Part shown: positions 1 through 9,007 of the stretch, one piece after another
Layout of the letters: the number at the start of each line of letters is the position of its first letter
How positions within the stretch are numbered: the stretch's first letter is position 1
Source: an uncultured Ruegeria sp.
GTDB taxonomy: Bacteria; Pseudomonadota; Alphaproteobacteria; Rhodobacterales; Rhodobacteraceae
Direction of reading: 5' to 3'
DNA length: 64,000 nt
Assembly: GCF_947497005.1 (NCBI RefSeq)
Contig: NZ_CANMFF010000013.1
Location: 89,062 to 153,061, forward strand
Made by a program: the position numbers and the translations under genes
Notes under the pieces: generated by a model
The model's input: only the letters and a program-made list of their open reading frames with translations
Told to the model about the DNA's origin: nothing
The model's database searches: none

Positions 1-488
1 TCAGACAAGATGAACACAGCCAATGGTAACCCTTGTGCCGTGTAGACGAAGATCAAGGCCCAGAGCGTGTTCACCAGACCAGTGGCGACCATCATTTCCA
101 GAATCGCGACCGTGCCGATGCGGATCGGGATCATGATACCAAGCGCCAGATAGAGGCCCATCAAAGTGTTGCCCTTGAACTTGTATTCACTCAACGCATA
201 AGCGGCCATGGCACCGAAAAGCAGGACGAACGCCAGCGAAACTACGGTGACAATCAGTGAGTTCTGGAAATAGAGGAAAAAGTCCCCCTGCTTCATCACC
301 GTTTGGTAACCGATCAGAGAAAAGCTCTCGGCGTCGGGTAAAGCGAGCGGTTCGCGAAAGATAGCGCGGCGTGTCTTGAAGCTGTTGATGATGATCACGA
401 AGACCGGGAACAGCGCGATCAGCGTATAGAGTATCAGCGCCCCGTGCATGGCGGCGGTGTTCAACGGGTTTGAGCGAGCTTTGTTCAT
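1..488 (-). CDS. Sugar ABC transporter permease (MalG-like), C-terminus cut off by window start
   Basis: Reverse-strand reading from ATG at 488 gives MNKARSNPLNTAAMHGALILYTLIALFPVFVIIINSFKTRR..., a hydrophobic BPD permease; no stop before position 1. Confidence 0.8.
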   Translation of the reverse strand, partial: MNKARSNPLNTAAMHGALILYTLIALFPVFVIIINSFKTRRAIFREPLALPDAESFSLIGYQTVMKQGDFFLYFQNSLIVTVVSLAFVLLFGAMAAYALSEYKFKGNTLMGLYLALGIMIPIRIGTVAILEMMVATGLVNTLWALIFVYTAQGLPLAVFILS

Positions 489-498
489 CGTCAGACCC

Positions 499-1413
499 TC
501 ACATCTGATACCGGCGCATCCGGGTTTGGATGCCGAAGAGGTAGATGCAGACACCTACAAGGATGATGGCGAACATGGCACCAGCGATGGCGGACCCCAT
601 GTGCGGGTCGCCCAGTTGCAACTGGAAACCGAAGAAAGTGCGATACATGAAGGTGCCGAGGATATCAGTTGAGAAGTCCGGGCCTGCAAGTGCACCCTGA
701 GACACGTAAATCAGGTCGAACGCATTGAAATTACCCACGAATGTCAGAATCGATATGATCCCGATCGACGGCAGGATCAGAGGCAGTTTGATCTTCCAGA
801 AGGCGGAAGCCCCGGTGATCCCGTCGATCTCTCCGGCCTCAAGGATTTCCTCGGGGATTGAAAGCAGGGCGGCATAGATCAGCATCATCGGGATGCCAAC
901 GAATTGCCAGACCGAAACAAGTGCCAGTGTGGTCAGTGCGTATTCTTCCTTTCCCAGCCACGGCGCGAACAGCGACTTCAGGCCAACCGCATCCAGCATC
1001 GAAGGTGCAATCCCCCAAAGTGGAGACAGGATCAGTTTCCAGGCAAAGCCCACGATCACAAAGCTCAGGATCGTTGGGATGAAAATCGCCGACCGATAAA
1101 GCGCGGCAAAGCGCAGCCTGGGATGTGACAAGATCGCGGCCAGAGCAACGCCGATTGGATTTTGCACCAGCATATGGACCAGGAAGAACCAGAAGTTGTT
1201 GCCCAAGGCATTCCAGAATTGCTCAGACCAGATCGGATCGAAGAACAGGGTGCGGAAATTCTGCAAACCCACATAGATGCGGTTTTGATCGACCTCGGTG
1301 AATAGCGCGAGACGCAGCGTGTTGAACAAGGGGAAGATCATCACTGCCGTGTAGACCAGCACCGCAGGGGCGAGGAAAACGGCAATGTGCCAGCGTATGC
1401 GGCGGGTTTGCAT
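499..1413 (-). CDS. Sugar ABC transporter permease (MalF/UgpA-like)
   Basis: 304 aa multi-TM protein with EAGEIDGITGASAFWKIKLPLILPS (EAA loop). Confidence 0.9.
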   Translation of the reverse strand: MQTRRIRWHIAVFLAPAVLVYTAVMIFPLFNTLRLALFTEVDQNRIYVGLQNFRTLFFDPIWSEQFWNALGNNFWFFLVHMLVQNPIGVALAAILSHPRLRFAALYRSAIFIPTILSFVIVGFAWKLILSPLWGIAPSMLDAVGLKSLFAPWLGKEEYALTTLALVSVWQFVGIPMMLIYAALLSIPEEILEAGEIDGITGASAFWKIKLPLILPSIGIISILTFVGNFNAFDLIYVSQGALAGPDFSTDILGTFMYRTFFGFQLQLGDPHMGSAIAGAMFAIILVGVCIYLFGIQTRMRRYQM

Positions 1414-1481
1414 GGGAATCTCCGGGGATAAAGTGCCGGACGCGACGCAAGGCGCGTCCGGAAGTGTTCAAGTATCAGGCT

Positions 1482-2735
1482 TTACTGATGCGGGGCGTAC
1501 CAGCTGGCCAGACCGTTCTGCAGCTCCTGGCCCAAATCCTCTGGGGCCTCGGTGCCCTTAATGGCTGCAACCGACGCACCCCAAGTCTCGTTTTCGAGAT
1601 TTGGCGTGCCGCGTGACAGGATCTGATAGGTCGATCGGATCGTGCTTTCGCACTCATCCCGCCAACCGACGATTTCCTTGGCCAGCGGATCTTCCAGCTC
1701 GACCGGCGTGTTGGAGAGAGGGAAGAACCCGGGAACAGCGTTGCCAAAGATGCTGGCGAATTCCGGGCTGGCGACCCAGGCCAGGAAGGTTCGGGCGGCC
1801 TCTTGGTTTTCACTGGCCGCGTTCAGACCGATTCCAATGTCAGTGTGGTCCGAGATATAGCAAGTATCACCGGCATTCTGGACCGGCGGCTTAAAGGCAC
1901 CCATCTCAAAATCGGCCTGTGTATTGAAGCCGGCGATCTCCCAGCTGCCTGCCGGGTAAATTGCGGCGCGGCCCAATGTGAAAAGGTTCTGGCTGTCAGG
2001 ATAAGTCTGCGCCTCATATCCGTCACCCAAGTAGTCGGCCCATTTCGCCAAAGTGGCATAAGGCGCAACCCACTGAGGGTCGGTCAGTTTCTGCTCGCCC
2101 TTTATCAGAGCCTGACGGCCTTCTTCACCCTTCCAGTAGTTCGGGCCGATGTTGTTGTAGCCCATAGTCGCGGCTTCCCATTGGTCATTGGTGCCCATCG
2201 CCATGGGGATATAGGTGCCGTCTTCCTTAATCTTGTCCAGTGCGGCGAAGAACTCGGCCTCGGTGGCGGGAACCTCGATGCCCAACTCATTGAACGCGTC
2301 CTTGTTGTAGATGAAGCCGTGGATCACCGACGCCATCGGAACACAGAAGCTGGCAGATGAATCGTCGGTCTGCCATGCGGATTTGGCAACATCCGAGAAG
2401 TTACTCATTGCATCCAAATCGGTCAGGTCGGTCAGATGGCCAGCCTCGAAAAGCGCCAGCGAGGCATCAAACGGGCGGCAGGTGATCAGATCACCGGCTG
2501 ATCCTGCTTCAAGTTTAGAGTTCAGGACGGCATTGTATTCCGCGGGAGCCGACGGAGAAAAAACAACCTTGATACCGGGATTTGCCGCCTCGAAGGCCGG
2601 GATGATCTTGTCCTGCCAGAGGGCGAGGTCATCGTTGCGCCAGCTTTCAATTGTCAGGGTGGCGTCTTGTGCATATGCACCACTTGCGACCAACGCCGTG
2701 CTCATCAGGGCAAGGCTCAGGACATTGCGTTTCAT
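1482..2735 (-). CDS. Sugar ABC transporter extracellular solute-binding protein
   Basis: 417 aa with signal peptide (MKRNVLSLALMSTALVASGAYAQ) and family 1 SBP features; upstream of the two permeases in the same operon. Confidence 0.9.
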   Translation of the reverse strand: MKRNVLSLALMSTALVASGAYAQDATLTIESWRNDDLALWQDKIIPAFEAANPGIKVVFSPSAPAEYNAVLNSKLEAGSAGDLITCRPFDASLALFEAGHLTDLTDLDAMSNFSDVAKSAWQTDDSSASFCVPMASVIHGFIYNKDAFNELGIEVPATEAEFFAALDKIKEDGTYIPMAMGTNDQWEAATMGYNNIGPNYWKGEEGRQALIKGEQKLTDPQWVAPYATLAKWADYLGDGYEAQTYPDSQNLFTLGRAAIYPAGSWEIAGFNTQADFEMGAFKPPVQNAGDTCYISDHTDIGIGLNAASENQEAARTFLAWVASPEFASIFGNAVPGFFPLSNTPVELEDPLAKEIVGWRDECESTIRSTYQILSRGTPNLENETWGASVAAIKGTEAPEDLGQELQNGLASWYAPHQ

Positions 2736-3670
2736 TCGTTTTCTCCCAGGTTGATAGTTTCGTTGTTTTGTTTCAGCCGGTTCATCGCAGGGCGCAGATG
2801 ATCACTCGTTTCATTCAGTAGCGCTTGCGCGTCACTTGCTGACTTGGCACCTGCGGCGACAAGCGCTGCGCATTTGAGGTTACCGTTCGCAGCCTTCAAT
2901 GCACCATCTGCATGCTCAGGTGTCACACCGGTCAGTTGGCAAACAATTCCGTTGGCGCGCGCGCGTAGCTTGTCGTTATCTGCCCGCAGATTGATCATCA
3001 TGCCATCCTGAATATGGCCAAGCTCTACTGCCATCAGCGTCGACAACATGTTGAGAGCAATTTTCTGGGCGGTGCCTGCGCCCATCCGGGTTGAGCCCGA
3101 AATCAATTCAGGAGGAGTGGACAGCAGCACGGCATGATCCGCTAGCTGCAACAATTGCGAATCCGCGTTGTTTGCTATTCCAATAACAGGCGTTCCTTTG
3201 CTGCGGGCCAATTTCGCGGCGGCAACAGTATAGGGTGTGGTGCCGCTGGCAGAGACTGCGATGAGCGTATCGGTTGTGAGCATATCCGCCAATTCCTGCG
3301 CAAGGCCATCAATTGCGTCCTCTACATCGCCAGGCATTTCTGCAGTGGTCGGCAATCCGCCCGCCATATGAATGCGGATCTGTTCTGAGGAAATAGAGAA
3401 TGTCCCGCCAAGCTCCAATGCGTCGGATGCAGCCATGAGCCCGGAAGACCCGGCCGCAAGGTATCGAAGCTTGCCGCCTGTCCGGATCGTGTTGGCCATA
3501 GCGGTCGCTCCGCTGCAGATTGGCGCAAGAGCGCCAAACGCAGCCCTTGCTGCTGACGCCTGTGACTGTGCCAGCAGGTTCGCTACTTCTGTCAGCGGGC
3601 GGGTATCGAGCCCGATCGCTTCTTGATGCAGTTGTTCTGTCGCTGGCGTGATCACGTGATTCTCCCCCAA
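2732..3670 (-). CDS. murQ: N-acetylmuramic acid 6-phosphate etherase
   Basis: SIS domain; ISGSTRMGAGTAQKIALNMLSTLMAVELGHIQDGMMINL typical of MurQ; overlaps the SBP start. Confidence 0.88.
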   Translation of the reverse strand: MGENHVITPATEQLHQEAIGLDTRPLTEVANLLAQSQASAARAAFGALAPICSGATAMANTIRTGGKLRYLAAGSSGLMAASDALELGGTFSISSEQIRIHMAGGLPTTAEMPGDVEDAIDGLAQELADMLTTDTLIAVSASGTTPYTVAAAKLARSKGTPVIGIANNADSQLLQLADHAVLLSTPPELISGSTRMGAGTAQKIALNMLSTLMAVELGHIQDGMMINLRADNDKLRARANGIVCQLTGVTPEHADGALKAANGNLKCAALVAAGAKSASDAQALLNETSDHLRPAMNRLKQNNETINLGENE

Positions 3671-3814
3671 GAGCTTTCGATATCATACCTTTTAAATACC
3701 ATTAGTCTACCATTTATTTTTTCGCCCTATTTTTCGAGATATTGACGCGGAAATCTGCGATTTGGTTATATTTAGGACTTCTAAATTCGGAAAAGGTATT
3801 ATAAAGGTCTCTAC

Positions 3815-4702
3815 ATGGTTAAGTCATCAAAACCTCTGATTCTGGCTGCCGATGGGGGAGGAACGCGTTGCCGCGTTGCCGTTTATGTTGGCAGCGGAAC
3901 ACATAGGGTCGAGGTTGGCGCGGCAAACGTGTCTACTGATTTCGAGGCTGCTTGCATCGAATTGCAACGCGGCCTGGAAGCTCTTGCTTCTCAGTCGGGT
4001 ATTTCTGCGGGCGAGCTAGCGCAAACGCCCGCTTATCTGGGCTTGGCCGGGATCACGGGCGACGCGATTGCCAAAAAGCTCGCGGCGGCCTTGCCGTTTC
4101 AACATGTTCGGATCGAAGATGATCGGGCGGCAGCGTTGCGCGGTGCATTAGGGCCACAGGACGGGTTTGTCGCTCACTGCGGCACCGGGTCTTTTGTTGC
4201 GATGCAAAAGGGCGGATTGATACGGCTTGCCGGTGGCTGGGGCCCGGTTCTCGGCGATCAGGCATCTGCGCAATGGGTTGGCAAGCGTGCGCTGTCCAAA
4301 GCGCTGGAGTTCACGGATGACGTGACCGAACCTTCGCAATTGGCGCAAGATCTGTTGTCCCGATATGGCGGCGCCGCCGGAGTTGTACGATCGGCCGCTG
4401 AGATGACTCCTTCTGAATTTGGAACCCTCGCTCCGCTGGTTACCAGGTTTTCCGGTCGCGGTGATAAACTGGCCATGACCATTCTGCAGAATGGCGCAGA
4501 CTATCTTGCTGACATGATGAAAAAAATGGGGTGGGGAGCTGAATTGCCGATTTGTCTGACAGGGGGAATTGGGCCCCTTTACGCACCGTATCTGCCTTTG
4601 GACATGCAATCTGTTTTGGTCCAGCCTGCAGGCGATCCACTGTCCGGCGCACTTGCATTGGCACAAGCTTTTCGGGAGGAAGTCGAACATGAACGTAACT
4701 GA
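3815..4702 (+). CDS. BadF/BadG/BcrA/BcrD-type ATPase, probable N-acetylglucosamine kinase
   Basis: LAADGGGTRCRVAVY phosphate-binding motif and HCGTGSFVAM; sits in a GlcNAc gene cluster. Confidence 0.82.
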   Translation: MVKSSKPLILAADGGGTRCRVAVYVGSGTHRVEVGAANVSTDFEAACIELQRGLEALASQSGISAGELAQTPAYLGLAGITGDAIAKKLAAALPFQHVRIEDDRAAALRGALGPQDGFVAHCGTGSFVAMQKGGLIRLAGGWGPVLGDQASAQWVGKRALSKALEFTDDVTEPSQLAQDLLSRYGGAAGVVRSAAEMTPSEFGTLAPLVTRFSGRGDKLAMTILQNGADYLADMMKKMGWGAELPICLTGGIGPLYAPYLPLDMQSVLVQPAGDPLSGALALAQAFREEVEHERN

Positions 4703-5444
4703 TTTCCTGCGACCTGAAGGATGGTTAGGGCAAAACTCAGGGCCACGGTACGTGCAGCTTCGTCAGCGCCTTGAACAAGGGATCGAGGACGGTATCCTCG
4801 CGCCCAACAGTTCGCTGCCTCCCGAGAGAGAAATCGCTGAATTAACCGACCTGTCGCGCGTGACCGTGCGCAAGGCCATTCAGGAATTGGTGCGCAAGGG
4901 CGCGATCGAGCAGAGGCAGGGCTCTGGTTCTTTTGTTCGGGAGCCTGTGGCGAAAGTCGAACAGTCGTTATCCCACCTTACTTCGTTCACCGAAGATATG
5001 GAGCGGCGTGGCCTCAATACGACCTCTACATGGTTGGAGCGTGGAATTTTTCTGCCATCGCCGGAGGAAATGATGGCATTGGGATTGTCGGCTAACGAAC
5101 AGGTCGCCCGAATCCACCGCTTGCGTCAGGCCGGAGGTCGCCCTATGGCATTGGAAAGGGCCGCTCTGCCGCTCGATATCCTGCCTAACCCGACGGAAGT
5201 TACAGGTTCGCTTTATTCTGTTCTCGAACAAACCGGTTTCAGACCTGTGCGTGCGATCCAGAAAATTTCGGCCATCAACCTAGAAGCACCTGAAGCGGAG
5301 CTTCTGGATGTTGCCGAAGGTACGGCCGGGCTTCGGATTCAACGCACATCTTATCTGGAAAGCGGGCGGGTCGCTGAATTGACCCGGTCAATCTATCGCG
5401 GCGATGCCTACGATTTTGTGGCTGAGCTGCGTCTGTCAAATTGA
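4689..5444 (+). CDS. GntR-family regulator with UTRA domain (NagR-like)
   Basis: N-terminal wHTH (PPEREIAELTDLSRVTVRKAIQELVRKGAIEQRQGSGSFV) and UTRA domain; ATG at 4689 chosen over the longer ORF start. Confidence 0.87.
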   Translation: MNVTDFLRPEGWLGQNSGPRYVQLRQRLEQGIEDGILAPNSSLPPEREIAELTDLSRVTVRKAIQELVRKGAIEQRQGSGSFVREPVAKVEQSLSHLTSFTEDMERRGLNTTSTWLERGIFLPSPEEMMALGLSANEQVARIHRLRQAGGRPMALERAALPLDILPNPTEVTGSLYSVLEQTGFRPVRAIQKISAINLEAPEAELLDVAEGTAGLRIQRTSYLESGRVAELTRSIYRGDAYDFVAELRLSN

Positions 5445-5455
5445 AAGCCTGGAAA

Positions 5456-6484
5456 ATGTCTGACAAAACCACCCAAATGCGGCAAGAGATCAATGAGATA
5501 CCTGACGCCGTAGATCGCCTGTTGACTGAGGGCGCAGGTTTGATTGCGCAAACCGCAGACGAAATCCGGACCCGCGATCCGCGGTTCCTGATCTCGGTGG
5601 CGCGGGGATCCTCGGACCATGCCTGCAGCTTCTTGAAATACGCATCCGAGCTTCTGCTTGGTTTGCCGATGGCGTCGGTCGGGCCGTCGGTGAAATCCAT
5701 CTATGGCGTCGATATGCGATGCGAGGACGCAATCTGTATCTCGGTTTCGCAATCGGGGCAGAGCCCGGATATTGTACAGCTGGTTCAGTCGCTTACATCC
5801 GGTGGAGCATATTCGGTTGCCATCACGAACAATACAGACTCGGCCTTGGCCGAAGCGGCGACCGCGACACTGCCAATTCATGCGGGTCCTGAACTGAGCG
5901 TGGCAGCGACCAAGACATTCGTAACCTCTCTGGTCGCAGGGCTATGGTTGATTGCGCAAGTGAAGCGTGATGATCTTTTGTTGCGCTCAATCCATGACTT
6001 GCCAGACAGTCTGTCAGAGGCAATCGCCTGTGACTGGAGCGCCGTTGCAGATGCCGTTGATGGGCGCTCGCTTTTTACATTGGGGCGCGGCATGTCTTTG
6101 GCGATCTCCAACGAAGCCGCATTAAAATTCAAGGAAACCTGCCAGATTCACGCGGAAAGTTTTTCGGCGGCCGAGGTTCTGCACGGCCCTGTTTCCATCG
6201 TGGATCACGGCTTTCCTGTGCTTACTCTGTCGTCCGGGGATGCAGCAGAGGCCAATCTGGCCGAGGTTGCAGATGAACTGACTTCCAAAGGGGCCGATGT
6301 TTTTGCCACGACCAGCCGTGTGAAACGCGCGACGGTTCTTCCGCATGTACGGACGTCGCATTGGATGACAGACCCCATACCAACAATCGCCTCATTTTAT
6401 GGAATGGTAGAGAAAGTGGCCACGCAACGCGGGGTTGACCCCGACACACCGCGCCATCTGAAAAAAGTGACGGAAACGGTATGA
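5456..6484 (+). CDS. SIS-domain sugar isomerase, probable glucosamine-6-phosphate deaminase (NagB-II/AgaS type)
   Basis: Tandem SIS domains (SVARGSSDHACSFLKYASELLLGLP; ISVSQSGQSPD); operon context with nagA. Confidence 0.82.
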   Translation: MSDKTTQMRQEINEIPDAVDRLLTEGAGLIAQTADEIRTRDPRFLISVARGSSDHACSFLKYASELLLGLPMASVGPSVKSIYGVDMRCEDAICISVSQSGQSPDIVQLVQSLTSGGAYSVAITNNTDSALAEAATATLPIHAGPELSVAATKTFVTSLVAGLWLIAQVKRDDLLLRSIHDLPDSLSEAIACDWSAVADAVDGRSLFTLGRGMSLAISNEAALKFKETCQIHAESFSAAEVLHGPVSIVDHGFPVLTLSSGDAAEANLAEVADELTSKGADVFATTSRVKRATVLPHVRTSHWMTDPIPTIASFYGMVEKVATQRGVDPDTPRHLKKVTETV

Positions 6485-7614
6485 CCGGTTCCTCGATCAC
6501 CTTTACAGGCGGTCCGATCTTTGATGGCGCAGAACTGCGCGACGGATACGCCGCGCGGTTCAAAAACGGAGTGTTGGATGCGATAGTGCCCGAGCTTCAG
6601 ACAAAGAGAGATGACCAGATCAAAGATCTGTCGGGGAATATCCTTAGCCCTGGCTATGTTGATCTGCAGGTGAATGGCGGCGGTGGCGTTATGTTTAACG
6701 ACGACCCATCCGTTCAAACTCTGACGCGGATCGCCAGGGCACACCGGGCGATGGGTGCGACTAGCATTCTGCCAACGCTGATCACGGATACGGTCGAGAA
6801 AACCAAGGCTGCTGTTGATGCCGCGATGGAAGCTGTTCAATCAGGTATTCCAGGTATCGCGGGTCTGCATCTGGAAGGTCCGCACCTGTCCGAGCGACGC
6901 AAAGGGGCGCATGATGCCGATTTGATCCGCCCGATGCAGCAAACCGATCTGGAAATTATAACTAACGCCGCAAAACACCTGCCTGCCTTGATGGTCACGC
7001 TGGCGCCGGAGAATATCACTCTGAAACAGGTCGAAGTCTTGAAACGCGCAGGAGTGATCGTCTCTCTGGGCCACACGGACGCGTCGTTTGAGACTTGCTT
7101 GGCGTTTGCCAAAGCAGGGGCGCAGTGTGTAACGCATTTGTTCAATGCGATGAGCCAACTTGGAAGCCGCGAACCGGGATTGGTCGGCGCGGCACTATCC
7201 TGCGGATCGCTATCGGCAGGGTTGATCGCCGATGGCATCCACGTTCATCCCGACACAATGCGAGCCGCCTGGGCGGCCAAGCGCGGACCGGGGCAAATCT
7301 TTCTTGTCAGCGACGCAATGGCAGTCGCCGGAACCTCGCAGACTGAGTTTCAGTTGGAAGGCCGCCCGATCCGGCGGGAAAACGGCATGCTGACTTTACA
7401 GGATGGGACTTTGGCAGGGGCAGACTTGTGCCTGACCCAAGCAGTAAGGGTTCTTTCGGAACATGTGGGGATCCCGTTTCAGGAGGCGCTTGCTGCGGCA
7501 ACGATCGCCCCAAATCGGATAATTTCAGGTAAGAGCGAAAAGCAAAAGCTGATGCTCTCACAAATGATATTGATTGCCCCAGATCTGTCCGAGGTCAGAC
7601 CCCTGCGACCTTGA
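6481..7614 (+). CDS. nagA: N-acetylglucosamine-6-phosphate deacetylase
   Basis: LSPGYVDLQVNGGGGVMFND, HLEGPHLS, SLGHTDASF, THLFNAMS motifs. C-terminus is atypical (see findings). Confidence 0.88.
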   Translation: MTGSSITFTGGPIFDGAELRDGYAARFKNGVLDAIVPELQTKRDDQIKDLSGNILSPGYVDLQVNGGGGVMFNDDPSVQTLTRIARAHRAMGATSILPTLITDTVEKTKAAVDAAMEAVQSGIPGIAGLHLEGPHLSERRKGAHDADLIRPMQQTDLEIITNAAKHLPALMVTLAPENITLKQVEVLKRAGVIVSLGHTDASFETCLAFAKAGAQCVTHLFNAMSQLGSREPGLVGAALSCGSLSAGLIADGIHVHPDTMRAAWAAKRGPGQIFLVSDAMAVAGTSQTEFQLEGRPIRRENGMLTLQDGTLAGADLCLTQAVRVLSEHVGIPFQEALAAATIAPNRIISGKSEKQKLMLSQMILIAPDLSEVRPLRP

Positions 7615-7698
7615 AAGTTTCTATTGCAAGCAAAATTGAGTGTACCAAGTAGGGAATTGGCGGGCAGATTTTCCAGGGTCGGGATTCAAAACCAGTAG

Positions 7699-8350
7699 GT
7701 GACGGCGGCCGGGCAGAGGAAAGAGGCCGCGCAAGCGATCTGCGCCAGGATATCCTTGGCCTGTGGGACAGCTGGCGTCACACCTGTAAAGGTGACCGCT
7801 CGTGAAAAGGTATTGGGTGCGCTGAACATCCTGGCCAATGTAGCCGGGGCCACTACCCCGGGGGAACGCAGACGAGCCTCGGACACCGATTGGAACTTGG
7901 TGGTGTCGGTCAGTGCCTCTGGCGGGTTTTTTCATGTCCCGCGCGGCATTTCCTGCCCTGCGGCGGACGGGTGGCGGCAGTATCATCAAATCTGGGGTCC
8001 ACTGTTAGGTTGGTCGGGCGCGCAGGTCTTGCTGCCTGTTGTGCCAGCAAGGGCGAGGTGGTGAACCTCACCCGCACCTCGATTCCGCCGGGGCGGTTGC
8101 CTCAGTCGTTTGAAATTGCCAATGCCATCGCAGGGTGCATGCAAGTGACAGGCGCGTGCTTTGTGACTGATGACCGTCAGTCGGGCAGGGATGACCGGTT
8201 TCACTGGCTAAAGCTGGACGTCCCGGATGCGATTTCGGGCGCGGATTTGGTTCATATGGCACAAGAAGACTTCGGTACCCCTCGGTTCTGGTAAGAAATG
8301 CCGGTATCCTGACCGGAACGCCGCTGACGAGCAAATTTCCTCCGCTGTAA
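7699..8350 (+). pseudogene. Decayed short-chain dehydrogenase/reductase (SDR) remnants, frameshifted
   Basis: Frame of ORF 7699: LNILANVAGATTPG...DTDWNLVVSVSASGGFFHV; frame of ORF 7890: SSNLGSTVRLVGRAGLAACCASKGEVVNLTR...EIANAI...TGACFVTDD, then WLKLDVPDAISGADLVHMAQEDFG; frame from 8282: SVLVRNAGILTGTPLTS. All resemble SDR motifs but are spread over frames. Confidence 0.65.
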
Positions 8351-9007
8351 ACCGTCCGGAGACCGATATCCCTGCATCGACCATTTCCGCTTTCGAAACG
8401 GAAAGTGGCTGTTTGCGATGCAGTTATTGAGGCATTGTGCAGTCAAAGATCCAGGTCCGGGGCAACATTTCGTTTGGCAATACCATTCAAGCGCAACTTG
8501 TCCGTGATGATCCGCCTGGGAATTAGGCCAAGACGATTTATCCGGTAGCGCAACGGCCAATATGTGCGACCAGAGATTTTCGCGACAACATCATCCCGAT
8601 GTCAGACTCCGCTTAGACGGCGGTGCCGCTGCCGCACGATTCAAGCGATCAGCAGCCGGAATTTGATGGGCCACTACCGGGGAATTTCGCAAGAGCTTTC
8701 AATCCCGCGCTGCGTATGCGATGATCCCGGGACGAAACCAGTGGCGTATTGAACTGACTGACGATGAATTCATCAATGTAATCTGCGTCCAAATCTGCAT
8801 CCGAACAACAAAGAGATGGTTAAGGTGAAAACACTTGCTGGATACGTGCGCCAAAGAGTGAGCAATTCTCAACCATTCTGGAATTTTGCGACATAACCTC
8901 AGATCCGTGTAAATTTCTGCCGCAATGCCCCCGTTTTTTTTGTGAGAAATTTTGCAGCGAGCCGCATATATCTTGGCGAACTGACACATCTGCATGAACG
9001 GTACTAG

